The position numbers were made by a program, and so were the translations under genes. A DNA stretch of 64,000 bases from Pseudomonadales bacterium. Lineage in GTDB: Bacteria > Pseudomonadota > Gammaproteobacteria > Pseudomonadales > Azotimanducaceae. This document shows positions 8,464-16,802 of this stretch, one piece after another. The notes under the pieces are model-generated. The model was not told where the DNA came from, made no database searches, and saw only the letters and a program-made list of their open reading frames with translations. Position 1 is the stretch's first letter; each line of letters opens with the position of its first letter. Location of the stretch: positions 1-64,000 of the forward strand of contig SLQW01000040.1 of assembly GCA_007131295.1 (NCBI GenBank). Reading direction: 5' to 3'.

Positions 8464-10365
8464 TCACAAGGGCCAGACTATCAAGAGAAGCGGCATGCTG
8501 ACGACGACCACCAGGATTTCCATCGGCAGGCCGAGGCGCCAATAGTCAGAGAAGCGGAAGCCTCCCGGTCCGAGAATCAGGGTGTTGTTCTGATGGCCGA
8601 TAGGCGTGAGAAAGGCGCAAGACGCGCCAATGGCCACTGCCATGAGGAAAGAATCCGGGTTGACGTCAAGAGTGGCCGCCGTACTGATGGCGATCGGACA
8701 CATGACCGCGGCTGTCGCCGCATTGTTCATGAAATCCGAAAGCGTCATCGTCACGACCAGTACGATCAGCAGTGTAAGGATGGCGTTGCCTGCCGCGACA
8801 TTCTCTACCAGCGCCTGCGCGAGCAGATCCGCCGCGCCCGTAGTGGCCATCGCGCCAGCCACAGGAATCAGTGCGCCGAGCAGCACGATCACAGGCCAGT
8901 CGATCGCATCGTAAAGGCTCCGGGGTGGCACCACCCGAAGCAGCATGTAAGCCAGGACACCGGCAACGAAGGACATGGCAGCCGGCACCAGCCCAAGTGC
9001 GGCGCCGCCAACCGCAGCCGCCATAACGATTGCTGCAACTGTGGTCACGCGTTTGTCGGCTATGCCCAGCGAACGTTCTGCAAGCGGCACGCAGGCGTAG
9101 TCGCGCGCAAAGGAAGCGATCGCTTCCGGTGAGCCCTGAACGAGCAGCACGTCACCTGCCTCGATGGCCGTCGAGCGCAGACGCCGGATGCTCCGACGGC
9201 CCTGTCGGGTCAGCGCCAGTAGATTGAGGCCATAACGCGTCCGCAGTTCGATGTCTGTGGCGGAGCGCCTTATCAGCGCCGACTCCGGCCGCGCGACGAG
9301 CTCTCGCAGCACAACCTCTTCCGACTCGCGGACTTCGAGATCCTTGTCCTCGTCGGTGGGGGCATCGCCGTCTGCATCGCCGTGCCTAGTGCTGCCTTCG
9401 TCATGTGACCCTTCCCGCTCGGCGTCACTGCCGCTCTCGACCTGATCCTCCTCTTCGTCCTCATCTGACTGTGTCGGGACATCCTCTTCCAGCCGCAGCC
9501 CCAGATTCGCCAGCACCGCCGCCAACGCCTCAGGTTCCGCCTCAATGACCAGGATGTCGCCACGCCCCAAAACTCGGCCCTGCCGCGGTGCCACGACCCG
9601 ATACTCGTTCTGGATCAGACCGATGATCTGGGCATCCGCATCATCGAGCAGGGCTTCCGCTTCCTTGACGGTCTTGCCACGGACCTTACTGACTTCCGTG
9701 ACCCGGGCCTCAGTGACGTATTTGCCGGTCTCGAAGCTTTCCGCATCAGAGGCCTGGCGTTGCGGGACCAATCGCCAGCCCAACAAGGCGACGAAGGCGA
9801 TGCCAATGACTGCTACGCCGACGCCTACCGGCGAGTAGTCGAACATGCCGAAGCCGCTTCCATCGAGTTCCGCGCGGAATCCCGAAACAATCAGATTGGG
9901 CGGTGTGCCGATCAGGGTCGTCATGCCGCCGAGAATCGTCCCGAAAGCGAGCGGCATGAGCACCTGACCGGGCGCGAGATCGTGCCTCTTGGCCACGTGA
10001 ATCGCCACGGGCATCAGCAACGCCATCGCGCCTACGTTGTTCATGAAGGCGGAGAGAAAAGCGCCGAGTCCCATCAGCGCCGAGATCGTGATCATGCGCC
10101 CCGAAGTCTTGGGAATGAGGCGCGCCGCCATCAGGTCTACAACGCCTGCATTCTGCAGACCGCGACTCAAGACCAGGACAGCGGCCACCGTCACCACGGC
10201 GGGATGGCCGAAGCCTGCAAACGCATCGCCGCTCGGAACGAGCCCTGCAATCACACAAGCCAGCAGTGAGGCGATGGCTACCGAGTCGTGACGCCAGCGA
10301 CCCCAGAGGAACAGCACCACCGTAGTAAACAGGATGGCGAAGATCACCAGCTGATCGTTGGTCAC
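8464..10365 (-). CDS. SLC13/DASS-type anion permease with TrkA-C domains
   Basis: 633-residue inner-membrane permease of the SLC13 (sodium:sulfate / dicarboxylate) and ArsB/NhaD superfamily. Two hydrophobic halves contain the repeated hairpin motifs around FMNNVGAMALLMPVAI and FMNNAATAAVMCPIAI, with GTPPNLIVSG in the first half. Between them are two TrkA-C-like regulatory domains (about residues 205-290 and 350-430), as in many bacterial members. Between these domains is an insert of about 55 residues very rich in Asp and Glu (about 292-347). Followed on the same strand by the SDR gene. Sulfate or another anion is the likely substrate, not proven. Confidence 0.88.
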   Translation of the reverse strand: MTNDQLVIFAILFTTVVLFLWGRWRHDSVAIASLLACVIAGLVPSGDAFAGFGHPAVVTVAAVLVLSRGLQNAGVVDLMAARLIPKTSGRMITISALMGLGAFLSAFMNNVGAMALLMPVAIHVAKRHDLAPGQVLMPLAFGTILGGMTTLIGTPPNLIVSGFRAELDGSGFGMFDYSPVGVGVAVIGIAFVALLGWRLVPQRQASDAESFETGKYVTEARVTEVSKVRGKTVKEAEALLDDADAQIIGLIQNEYRVVAPRQGRVLGRGDILVIEAEPEALAAVLANLGLRLEEDVPTQSDEDEEEDQVESGSDAEREGSHDEGSTRHGDADGDAPTDEDKDLEVRESEEVVLRELVARPESALIRRSATDIELRTRYGLNLLALTRQGRRSIRRLRSTAIEAGDVLLVQGSPEAIASFARDYACVPLAERSLGIADKRVTTVAAIVMAAAVGGAALGLVPAAMSFVAGVLAYMLLRVVPPRSLYDAIDWPVIVLLGALIPVAGAMATTGAADLLAQALVENVAAGNAILTLLIVLVVTMTLSDFMNNAATAAVMCPIAISTAATLDVNPDSFLMAVAIGASCAFLTPIGHQNNTLILGPGGFRFSDYWRLGLPMEILVVVVSMPLLLIVWPL

Positions 10366-10399
10366 CGGTCGTCTGCTCGCTCAAGTTGTACGGAACGCA

Positions 10400-11278
10400 T
10401 CACTGCACCACCAGAACGTCGCAACGGGATTCGTCCAGGACGCGCAGCGTGACGCTGCCGAGCAGGAACTGTTCGGTAGGCGGTCGCGCATGCTTACCGA
10501 TCACGAGCAGGTCAGCCTCGAGCTCTGCCGCCTGTTCGAGCAGGACCGTTGCAGGATCCCCGGCAACGACCCTGCCCACCAATGGCTGCGTCGATGCAAG
10601 CTCTGTGACCAAATCCTCCATGCGCTGCTCTGCCTTGGCCAGCAGCCGGCGGCGAAACTTGGCGAGACCTTCGTGGCTCACACGTATGTAGGAAGCGCCC
10701 CGCGGTGAAGGGTTGTCGAAGGCATGGACCAGCGTGAGCGCCGCGCCAGGCGCGAGACTTCGGGCCCAGTCCAGGGCCCGGGTCGCATAGTCCGAAAAGT
10801 CCATGGCGATGAGCACGCGGCAGTACCTGTTTTCCGGGGCTGATCGCACCAGCAGCACCGGATCCGGATGCGCGCGCAGAAGTGCGCGGCTGGTTGTGCC
10901 AAGAGCAAGCTTGTGTTTGCTTTGCTGCCCGCGTGCGCCCAGCACCAGGAGGTCGAAGTCCTCCGCAGCCTCGAGGACCGCTTCCAGCGGCCGACCGCTT
11001 CGCACCTGCGGCTCGACCTTGATTCCGGTCGCTGACTGAACCTCGTTCAGCAGTCGTTCGAGGGTTTGCCCGGCACCCGCTTCGAATGGTTCGGGCAGGT
11101 CACTGGCACCACCGAACAGGCGCTTGAGGTTGTTCAGAAGATTTCGCTCCACCACATGCAGTGCGCTCACCCTGCCGAGCGCAAGTTCATCGGCCAGGAG
11201 AGCGCTACGCATCACGGCGTGCCTGGCGCCGGTTGAGAAATCGGTTACGGCGAGAACGGACTCGAGGCGGGGCATCAA
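10400..11278 (-). CDS. Tandem universal stress protein (two Usp domains)
   Basis: 292 residues made of two Usp folds in tandem (about 1-145 and 150-292). Each ends in a nucleotide-loop-like segment: LVLGARGQQSKHKLALGTTS in the first and LVIGKHARPPTEQFLLGS in the second. The first resembles the G-X2-G-X9-G(S/T) loop of ATP-binding members more closely than the second. It sits 34 bases upstream of the SLC13-type permease on the same strand, a common pairing of Usp proteins with transporters, so it may modulate that permease (inference). An AAGGGAG Shine-Dalgarno precedes the start. Confidence 0.9.
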   Translation of the reverse strand: MMPRLESVLAVTDFSTGARHAVMRSALLADELALGRVSALHVVERNLLNNLKRLFGGASDLPEPFEAGAGQTLERLLNEVQSATGIKVEPQVRSGRPLEAVLEAAEDFDLLVLGARGQQSKHKLALGTTSRALLRAHPDPVLLVRSAPENRYCRVLIAMDFSDYATRALDWARSLAPGAALTLVHAFDNPSPRGASYIRVSHEGLAKFRRRLLAKAEQRMEDLVTELASTQPLVGRVVAGDPATVLLEQAAELEADLLVIGKHARPPTEQFLLGSVTLRVLDESRCDVLVVQ

Positions 11279-11372
11279 CCGGATCTCCCTTACCCTGGAT
11301 GCCGATCAGAATGCGAAAAGGTATCCGACCACCGAGGACTTTGCAGTGATTTCCTGCGCCTGCCTGCCAGCC

Positions 11373-11942
11373 TCAATCGAACAGCCCGGCAGCTTCCGCA
11401 AGGATCCACAATCCCAGGGACAGTGCGAGAAGCGCGCAAATCCAGCGAATCATGCGCATCGGCAACCGCGCTGCATACTTGTGCCCCAACCAGATCGCCG
11501 GCGCGTTGACGAGCACTACCCCCAGCACCGCGCCAGCTAGAACTGGCAGAAAAGCATCGAAGCGCGCAGCAAGCGCCAGCGTAGCGAGCTGCGTCTTGTC
11601 CGCCATTTCGAGCATGAAGTAACTCACGGCGGCAGTCAGCAGGAGGCTACTGCCCGACATCGGTTCCACGAGCCCATCCTGCTCCGGAATCAACGACCAT
11701 ACGGCCATGGCGACGAAGGCACCGCCCACGACCCATGCCAGAAGGCGAGCGTCCAACCAGTCGGCCAGCAGGCTCCCCGCTGCGGCCGCCAGGGCGAGGT
11801 TCGCCAAGATACCCAGCACGAGGCCGCCGACGATCGGCAACGGACGACGGTGACGAAGCATCAGCAGAATGGTGAGGAAGAGACTCTTGTCGCCGATCTC
11901 AGCGATCGCGACCAGCACGAGAGCTACCAGAAAAGCTTCCAT
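11373..11942 (-). CDS. GDT1/TMEM165 (UPF0016) family cation exporter, probable manganese efflux
   Basis: 189-residue membrane protein of the UPF0016/GDT1 family, made of two homologous halves of three helices each. The hallmark acidic motifs are EIGDKS (about residues 15-20) and EMADKT (about 111-116), matching the family pattern E-x-G-D-(K/R)-(S/T), with Ala for Gly in the second. Family members export manganese or exchange calcium/manganese for protons. The assignment to manganese is strongly supported by the yybP-ykoY riboswitch directly upstream (about 12045-12165) on the same strand. Confidence 0.93.
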   Translation of the reverse strand: MEAFLVALVLVAIAEIGDKSLFLTILLMLRHRRPLPIVGGLVLGILANLALAAAAGSLLADWLDARLLAWVVGGAFVAMAVWSLIPEQDGLVEPMSGSSLLLTAAVSYFMLEMADKTQLATLALAARFDAFLPVLAGAVLGVVLVNAPAIWLGHKYAARLPMRMIRWICALLALSLGLWILAEAAGLFD

Positions 11943-12044
11943 GGACGTATGCCGGGCCGGGCGGTACGAGCACCATTTGGCAGCGGCACCCCCGCCCGGC
12001 CATGGGCGCGCCCACCACTCGCGAGTGGGTCGGATGCACGCGTG

Positions 12045-12165
12045 CCAAAGGTCTCGCCAGGCCTTGCGGCTGCACGCGCCATGGCCTGAGTACGACCCTG
12101 GCCAAGTATGTTGACGCGTGCCTCTCTACGGGAACCGAGAGCGGCTACTCCCCTGAGGACGCCTA
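12045..12165 (-). ncRNA. yybP-ykoY manganese riboswitch in the leader of the GDT1-family gene
   Basis: Read on the minus strand, the leader contains the conserved 5-prime element CAGGGGAGTAGCC (12143-12155), a middle arm with GTCAACATACTTGGCC (about 12100-12115), and the 3-prime element GCGAGACCTTTGG (12045-12057), in the order and spacing of the yybP-ykoY class. This class binds Mn2+ and turns on Mn exporters. Downstream is the palindrome CCACTCGCGAGTGG (about 12015-12028), which may belong to the expression platform. A weak TAGGAT -10-like element lies at about 12168. Identified by eye; boundaries approximate. Confidence 0.85.
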
Positions 12166-12206
12166 TATCCTAACAGTAGACGTAGCGCATGGCATCATGC
12201 GCTCGA

Positions 12207-13601
12207 TCACTTACCGATGCAGAAGCTCGAGAAAATTCGGCCGAGCAGCTCATCTGGCGTCACCGCGCCAACGATCTCACCGAGCCTCTCGTGCACGAGA
12301 CGGAGATCCTCGGCGAGGATATCACCCGCGCCCGTGGTCGCCAGGGTCTCACGCGCAGCGAGAAGTCCTATCTCGGCTTGCTCCAACGCCCTCAGATGGC
12401 GCGCGCGGGCCGTAAACGTCGTCTCGAGATCACCACTGAATCCGACTTCGGCGCGTATGCGTTCCCGCAGGGACGACAGGCCCTCACCGCTGACGACACT
12501 GATGGTGACTTCAGGCAGAAGCGCACTCCGGGCCTGTGCAGGCGCTTTGCATCTGGACGCTGACGTCTTGCCACCGACCAGATCACACTTGGAGTGAACG
12601 ATAACAACGCTCCGCGGGATCGCCGCACCCACCTGCGCAGCCACCTCTTCACGATCAGCGGGTACCTGTTCCGGCGAGGTGGAATCCACCAGAAAAAGGA
12701 GGCAGTCGGAACGCTCGATCTCCATGCGTGCCCGTCGCACCCCTTCCTGCTCGACGGGATCGTCACTGTCGCGCAGACCTGCCGTGTCCAGGAGCTGTGC
12801 CGGAATCCCGTCGAGATCGATGCGCTCTCTAAGCACATCGCGCGTGGTACCGGGGATTGCCGTGACGATGGCCGTCTCGCGCCGAGCAAGAGCATTCATC
12901 AGACTCGACTTGCCTGCGTTCGGTGCACCCGCAAGGACCAGCGTGATGCCGCCGGTAAGCAGGGCACCCTGACCGGCCTGCCTGCGAAGCGCAGCGAGTG
13001 TTGCGAGGAGCGACTCGATCCGAGCGGCAACCTCACCGTCAGCGAGAAAATCCACGTCCTCGTCCGGGAAGTCCATGGCGGCTTCTACGAACACTCGCAG
13101 GCCGGTCACCGCTTCCATGAGGTCATGCACCTGACTGGAAAATGCGCCCTGAAGGCTGCGCAATGCACCACGCGCTGCTGCTTCCGTACCCGCATCGATG
13201 AGATCGGCAATGGCCTCGGCTTGAGTTAGATCGATGCGATCGTTGAGAAAGGCGCGCTCTGAAAACTCGCCTGGCCGAGCGGCACGGGCGCCAAGGGTCA
13301 TGGTTGCGCGCAGGATGCGCTCGAGTGCCACCGGGCTGCCGTGCCCCTGCAGTTCCACAACATCCTCACCGGTGAACGATGCGGGTGCGCGATATCCGAT
13401 CACGATACCGTCATCGAGCATCTCGCCGGCGTTGTCGGCGATGAGACAGTGCTGGGCCCGTCGGGGAACGAGCTTTCGCCGAGTCAGCGCCTCACCAATG
13501 GCGAACGCATCGGGACCTGAGAGTCGCACGATACCGATACCACCTCGCCCTTCCGGCGTGGCGATGGCAACGATGGTATCGATGTCGACTGCCCCCGACA
13601 T
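12207..13601 (-). CDS. mnmE: tRNA modification GTPase MnmE (TrmE)
   Basis: GTPase partner of MnmG in U34 modification. 464 residues with an N-terminal tetrahydrofolate-binding domain, a helical domain, and an inserted G domain with G1 AGAPNAGKSS (about 225-234), G2 TTRDVL and G3 DTAGLRD. The C-terminal FCIGK supplies the catalytic-family cysteine motif. The G4 position reads SKCD (codons 12582-12593) instead of the usual NKxD. Located between yidC and the riboswitch-controlled exporter; in most relatives mnmG would follow. Confidence 0.96.
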   Translation of the reverse strand: MSGAVDIDTIVAIATPEGRGGIGIVRLSGPDAFAIGEALTRRKLVPRRAQHCLIADNAGEMLDDGIVIGYRAPASFTGEDVVELQGHGSPVALERILRATMTLGARAARPGEFSERAFLNDRIDLTQAEAIADLIDAGTEAAARGALRSLQGAFSSQVHDLMEAVTGLRVFVEAAMDFPDEDVDFLADGEVAARIESLLATLAALRRQAGQGALLTGGITLVLAGAPNAGKSSLMNALARRETAIVTAIPGTTRDVLRERIDLDGIPAQLLDTAGLRDSDDPVEQEGVRRARMEIERSDCLLFLVDSTSPEQVPADREEVAAQVGAAIPRSVVIVHSKCDLVGGKTSASRCKAPAQARSALLPEVTISVVSGEGLSSLRERIRAEVGFSGDLETTFTARARHLRALEQAEIGLLAARETLATTGAGDILAEDLRLVHERLGEIVGAVTPDELLGRIFSSFCIGK

Positions 13602-13638
13602 GCACGGCGCTCCCGGGACACGCGCCCTCGCTCGGCCG

Positions 13639-15372
13639 CTACTTCGACGCTTTGGCCGCGGCCTGTTGCTCGATCTGGCGCATCACGAACCACTGCTGGG
13701 CGATGGAAAGAACGTTGTTCGTGAGCCAGTACAGCACGAGGCCCGCCGGGAAGAACAGGAACAGCACGGTGAACATCACCGGCATCAGCTTCATGATCTT
13801 CGCCTGCATAGGATCCGGCGGGGGCGGATTGAGCTGCATCTGGATGAACATCGTGGCGCCCATCAACAGTGGCAGCACGAAGAAGGGGTCGATAGCCGAT
13901 AGGTCATCAATCCAAAGCACGAAAGGAGCGTGCCTGAGCTCCACCGACTCGTAGAGGACCCAGTAAAGCGCCAGGAATACCGGCATCTGCAACAGTAATG
14001 GCAGACAGCCACCCAAAGGATTGATCTTCTCCTTACGGTAGAGATTCATCATTTCCTGGGAGAGCTTCTGGCGGTCCTCGCTGTAGCGCTCCTGCAGGCG
14101 CTTCATCTCTGGCGCCACGCGCCGCATGTTAGCCATCGACCGGTAGGCCGCCGCCGAAAGCGGATACAGGGCGAGCTTGACCAGAAGCGTCAACAGGATG
14201 ATCGCGACGCCCCAGTTGCCTGCGATGCCGTGGAGGAAATCCAGGACCCGAAAAAGCGGAACGGATATCCACCAGAGGAACCCATAGTCCACGGTGAGGT
14301 TGAGGTTGTCGGAGATTTCTGCCAGCCGGCTCTGGATTTTCGGGCCCGCATAGAACGTTGCAGCGATCACCTCTGTTCCAGAAGCTGGAACCTGCACCAC
14401 CGGACCGATGAATTCGATCAGATAGGTCCCGTCCGGACGCTGCCGGCCACGATAAATGTGCTCCGCGTCACTTTCGGGTATCCACGCCGCAAGGAAATAG
14501 TGCTGCAGCATGGCCAGCCAGCCACCACGGACCCGCGACTCCCAGCCGCTGGCCAAGTCGGAAAAGCTGACCTTCTTGTATCGAGTATCCTCGGTAGTGA
14601 ACGCGGCGCCGATGTAGGGACGCATCCCCATACCCGGTGGTGAGTAGTCAGGGGGCTGGCCACCGGAGCGACGGATCTGCCCATAGAGCGCCATTCGTAG
14701 CGGACGGGGGTGCGGATTGGTGATGTGGTACTCGAGCCGGACCGCGTAATCACCGCGGATGAAGATGAAGCGCTTCTCCACGCGCTTGCCATCCTCGTCC
14801 TCGTACACCAGTGGGACGATTAGCTCGTCTTCCCCGGGAGCCATCTCGAAGAGATCGCGCTCAGCGCGGAAGGTCGGCCGGCCCTGCGGGCGCGCATCCA
14901 CACCATCGGGACCCGCCAGGCCGCTCTGGGCGACATAGATGAAATTCGGTGTCCGATCGAGCAGTGTCAGCGGAACGTCCGGTGCATCGAGACTGACGGG
15001 GTGACCTGGCAGGGTCACCTTCACCAGATCACCGCGCCGGTCCAGCCAGACATTCAACGTATCCGTGCGAACCCTTATCAGGCCTTCCTGCGCCGGTCCG
15101 GGCGTCTCCGGCGCGAGCGTCGGCACTTCCCCTGCAACGATATCCGGGACCTCGTCGTCGGCCGGATCGGTGCGCTCTGCTGCGAGCCGTTCAGGGTCCG
15201 GTACTCCTGGGGCGGGGCTGTCGAGGTCGAAAAGAGGGTCAGCGGTGGCGGCATCCACGTCCGCAGGACGCGCGCCGCTGCCAAAGTCCTGATTCCAGGC
15301 GAGAACCAGCAGGTAAGCCGTGATCAAGAGCCCAGCGAGGAGCGCATAGCGGATGATCTCGGTCTGCTGCAT
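13639..15372 (-). CDS. yidC: Membrane protein insertase YidC
   Basis: 577-residue Oxa1/YidC-family insertase that places proteins such as subunits a and c of ATP synthase into the inner membrane, alone or with SecYEG. One N-terminal helix (residues about 7-25), a large periplasmic P1 domain (about 60-350), then five core helices including the segment NWGVAIILLTLLVKLALYPL with a conserved Arg in the following cytoplasmic loop. The ATG shares a base with the yidD stop, giving a coupled rpmH-rnpA-yidD-yidC cluster, as in most Gammaproteobacteria. Confidence 0.97.
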   Translation of the reverse strand: MQQTEIIRYALLAGLLITAYLLVLAWNQDFGSGARPADVDAATADPLFDLDSPAPGVPDPERLAAERTDPADDEVPDIVAGEVPTLAPETPGPAQEGLIRVRTDTLNVWLDRRGDLVKVTLPGHPVSLDAPDVPLTLLDRTPNFIYVAQSGLAGPDGVDARPQGRPTFRAERDLFEMAPGEDELIVPLVYEDEDGKRVEKRFIFIRGDYAVRLEYHITNPHPRPLRMALYGQIRRSGGQPPDYSPPGMGMRPYIGAAFTTEDTRYKKVSFSDLASGWESRVRGGWLAMLQHYFLAAWIPESDAEHIYRGRQRPDGTYLIEFIGPVVQVPASGTEVIAATFYAGPKIQSRLAEISDNLNLTVDYGFLWWISVPLFRVLDFLHGIAGNWGVAIILLTLLVKLALYPLSAAAYRSMANMRRVAPEMKRLQERYSEDRQKLSQEMMNLYRKEKINPLGGCLPLLLQMPVFLALYWVLYESVELRHAPFVLWIDDLSAIDPFFVLPLLMGATMFIQMQLNPPPPDPMQAKIMKLMPVMFTVLFLFFPAGLVLYWLTNNVLSIAQQWFVMRQIEQQAAAKASK

Positions 15373-15602
15373 CAGTGCCTGGCCTCGTTCGATTCGGGAA
15401 CCGGATCATGCCCCCCAGGGTGAAAGGGATGGCAACGCCCGACGCGACGCAACGCCAACCAAGTCCCCTTGAAGACGCCATGCTTCTCGATCGCTTCCAT
15501 CGCATAGCTGGAGCAGGTTGGATGAAAACGGCAGTGTGGCCCGAGCAGCGGACTTATAAGGTATTGATATAAGCGAATGATCGCGATCAGCAACTTCCTC
15601 AC
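15372..15602 (-). CDS. yidD: Membrane protein insertion efficiency factor YidD
   Basis: Small (76-residue) amphipathic-helix protein that assists YidC-dependent insertion. The family core is [20 protein letters not shown] followed by [12 protein letters not shown] and [10 protein letters not shown]. Overlaps the end of rnpA by four bases (ATGA) and the start of yidC by one base, the compact arrangement usual for this locus. No anomalies. Confidence 0.96.
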   Translation of the reverse strand: MRKLLIAIIRLYQYLISPLLGPHCRFHPTCSSYAMEAIEKHGVFKGTWLALRRVGRCHPFHPGGHDPVPESNEARH

Positions 15603-16006
15603 GATCCACTCCCGATGCCGTTATCACTGTCGCCGTCGCCGGTGGCGCTCTCGAGGCGTCGCTCGAGCCGAGCCCACAGGCCGCTGATGCTAGAGGCCAG
15701 CATTGCCGTTGAGCAATCGCCTGCCCCGGGTCGGGCGAGAATCACCAGGTCGAGCGCTGGCTCGATGCTGCGCTGACGGAAAGATTCCCGTACTTGGCGG
15801 CGGATCCTGTTGCGGTCGACAGCGCGACGCGCATGACGTTTCCCGATCACCATGCCAAGCCGGCTGCAGCCTGCGGTGCCGGGTACGGCCAGGAGCAAAA
15901 AGGGATGCTGGCTCAAGCGCAGCGTTGCGCCACTGAAGACTCGATCGAAGGCAGCCTTATCAGGCAATCTCCGGTCGCGACCGAACCCCTGTGGACCTCT
16001 CCCCAT
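15599..16006 (-). CDS. rnpA: Ribonuclease P protein component
   Basis: Protein subunit of RNase P, which with M1 RNA matures tRNA 5-prime ends. 135 residues; the signature [18 protein letters not shown] (about 59-76) contains the RNR motif that contacts the RNA. The C-terminal ~18 residues are a Gly/Asp/Ser-rich tail beyond the usual fold. Encoded 46 bases downstream of rpmH and overlapping yidD. The M1 RNA gene (rnpB) was not seen in the window. Confidence 0.95.
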   Translation of the reverse strand: MGRGPQGFGRDRRLPDKAAFDRVFSGATLRLSQHPFLLLAVPGTAGCSRLGMVIGKRHARRAVDRNRIRRQVRESFRQRSIEPALDLVILARPGAGDCSTAMLASSISGLWARLERRLESATGDGDSDNGIGSGS

Positions 16007-16052
16007 GCCCTCGCCGAGGCCGGACGTTCCCGGCCGTCTGAAGAAAGACGGA

Positions 16053-16187
16053 TCAGGCGCTAAGACGTTTCCGGCCCTTGGCGCGACGCCGAGCGAGCAC
16101 GGCTCGACCGTGCCGCGTGGCCATTCGCGCCCGGAAACCGTGAGTCCGCTTGCGCTTGAGATTGCTGGGCTGAAAGGTCCGTTTCAT
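16053..16187 (-). CDS. rpmH: 50S ribosomal protein L34
   Basis: 44-residue basic ribosomal protein beginning [20 protein letters not shown] and ending AKGRKRLSA, essentially the universal L34 sequence. Positioned at the head of the rpmH-rnpA-yidD-yidC cluster, transcribed away from dnaA. A consensus sigma-70 promoter lies about 90 bases upstream (16277-16305). Confidence 0.97.
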   Translation of the reverse strand: MKRTFQPSNLKRKRTHGFRARMATRHGRAVLARRRAKGRKRLSA

Positions 16188-16276
16188 CGACTCGACTCAC
16201 ACTCTGGCGGCTGCCAACCGGCAGCCTGCCGGGACCCTAGCGAGAGGCTTCGCAGTGGCCCGAAAAAAGAGCCGCG

Positions 16277-16305
16277 ATTCTAATGACGCCCCTTGGGGGT
16301 GTCAA
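16277..16305 (-). promoter_or_regulatory. Sigma-70 promoter of rpmH
   Basis: On the minus strand a perfect TTGACA (16300-16305) is separated by 17 bases from TAGAAT (16277-16282), a near-consensus -10. It points toward rpmH, with transcription predicted to start near 16270. Strongest promoter-like element in the rpmH-dnaA gap. Confidence 0.8.
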
Positions 16306-16564
16306 TTTGGCCAAAGCGCATTGGAGCAGGACCGTAGCGCGGCCCAGTTTGGTGTCAATACATGAAAGTAAAGATATGAAAACTGGTTGTGGTTGTTTGT
16401 TGGTGCTGCCCGAGCCTGTGGACAGCCGGCTCCAGTGCCCGTGGTCTGTGGCTACCGGGATCAGGGCTGCTTGTGGGCGATTAACCCTGAACGCTGTAGG
16501 TGAAGGCGGGGAGTGTTGTGAGTAATTGCCGTGATGCACCACGATAAGGCAAGACGAGCAAAGT

Positions 16565-16573
16565 TATCCACAG
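16565..16573 (+). promoter_or_regulatory. Consensus DnaA box
   Basis: TTATCCACA, a perfect 9-mer match to the high-affinity DnaA box, about 230 bases upstream of the dnaA start. Numbering may be off by one base. Confidence 0.8.
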
Positions 16574-16640
16574 GACGTCCACTGTTGCTGCACAGCCTCT
16601 GCGCTGAGCTTGACAGACCAGCGATCGTCCGGGATCTCCT

Positions 16641-16688
16641 GGTTTGTTGTTTAAGTGTATGTTTTTAATTGTTTTTTAATTCTTTAGA
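16641..16688. other. AT-rich tract, candidate DNA-unwinding element
   Basis: About 48 bases dominated by T and A, including runs such as GTTTTTAATTGTTTTTTAAT, in a region that is otherwise well above 55 percent GC. Lies between the consensus DnaA box and dnaA, as expected for a DUE. Inferred from composition only. Confidence 0.55.
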
Positions 16689-16802
16689 GAAGCTTGGAAG
16701 CTGGCGAGAGAGCATGGCGTCGGGAACCGCGCTGTAGGTAGAATGGCGTGCCCTGGGGGGGAAGCGAACATCTGAAAGAATCTGAAGGAGGGTCGGCTCG
16801 GC

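Larger units (their letters stand above)
16320..16790. other. Probable chromosomal replication origin (oriC) between rpmH and dnaA
   Basis: The whole 615-base gene-free region 16188-16802 separates divergent rpmH and dnaA, the position of oriC in pseudomonads and relatives. It holds one perfect DnaA box (about 16565-16573), degenerate boxes with two mismatches at 16417-16425, 16447-16455 and 16517-16525, and an AT-rich tract at about 16641-16688, the best DNA-unwinding candidate in an otherwise GC-rich window. Coding strand switches from minus to plus here. No clear dnaA promoter could be assigned. Assignment rests on context and eye-found motifs. Confidence 0.75.

Noticed and set aside
16353-16358. 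Second TTGACA upstream of rpmH on the minus strand
   Set aside because: No acceptable -10 element at 16-18 bases, so not called a promoter.
16611-16616. TTGACA upstream of dnaA on the plus strand
   Set aside because: No matching -10 at the right spacing; dnaA promoter left unassigned.
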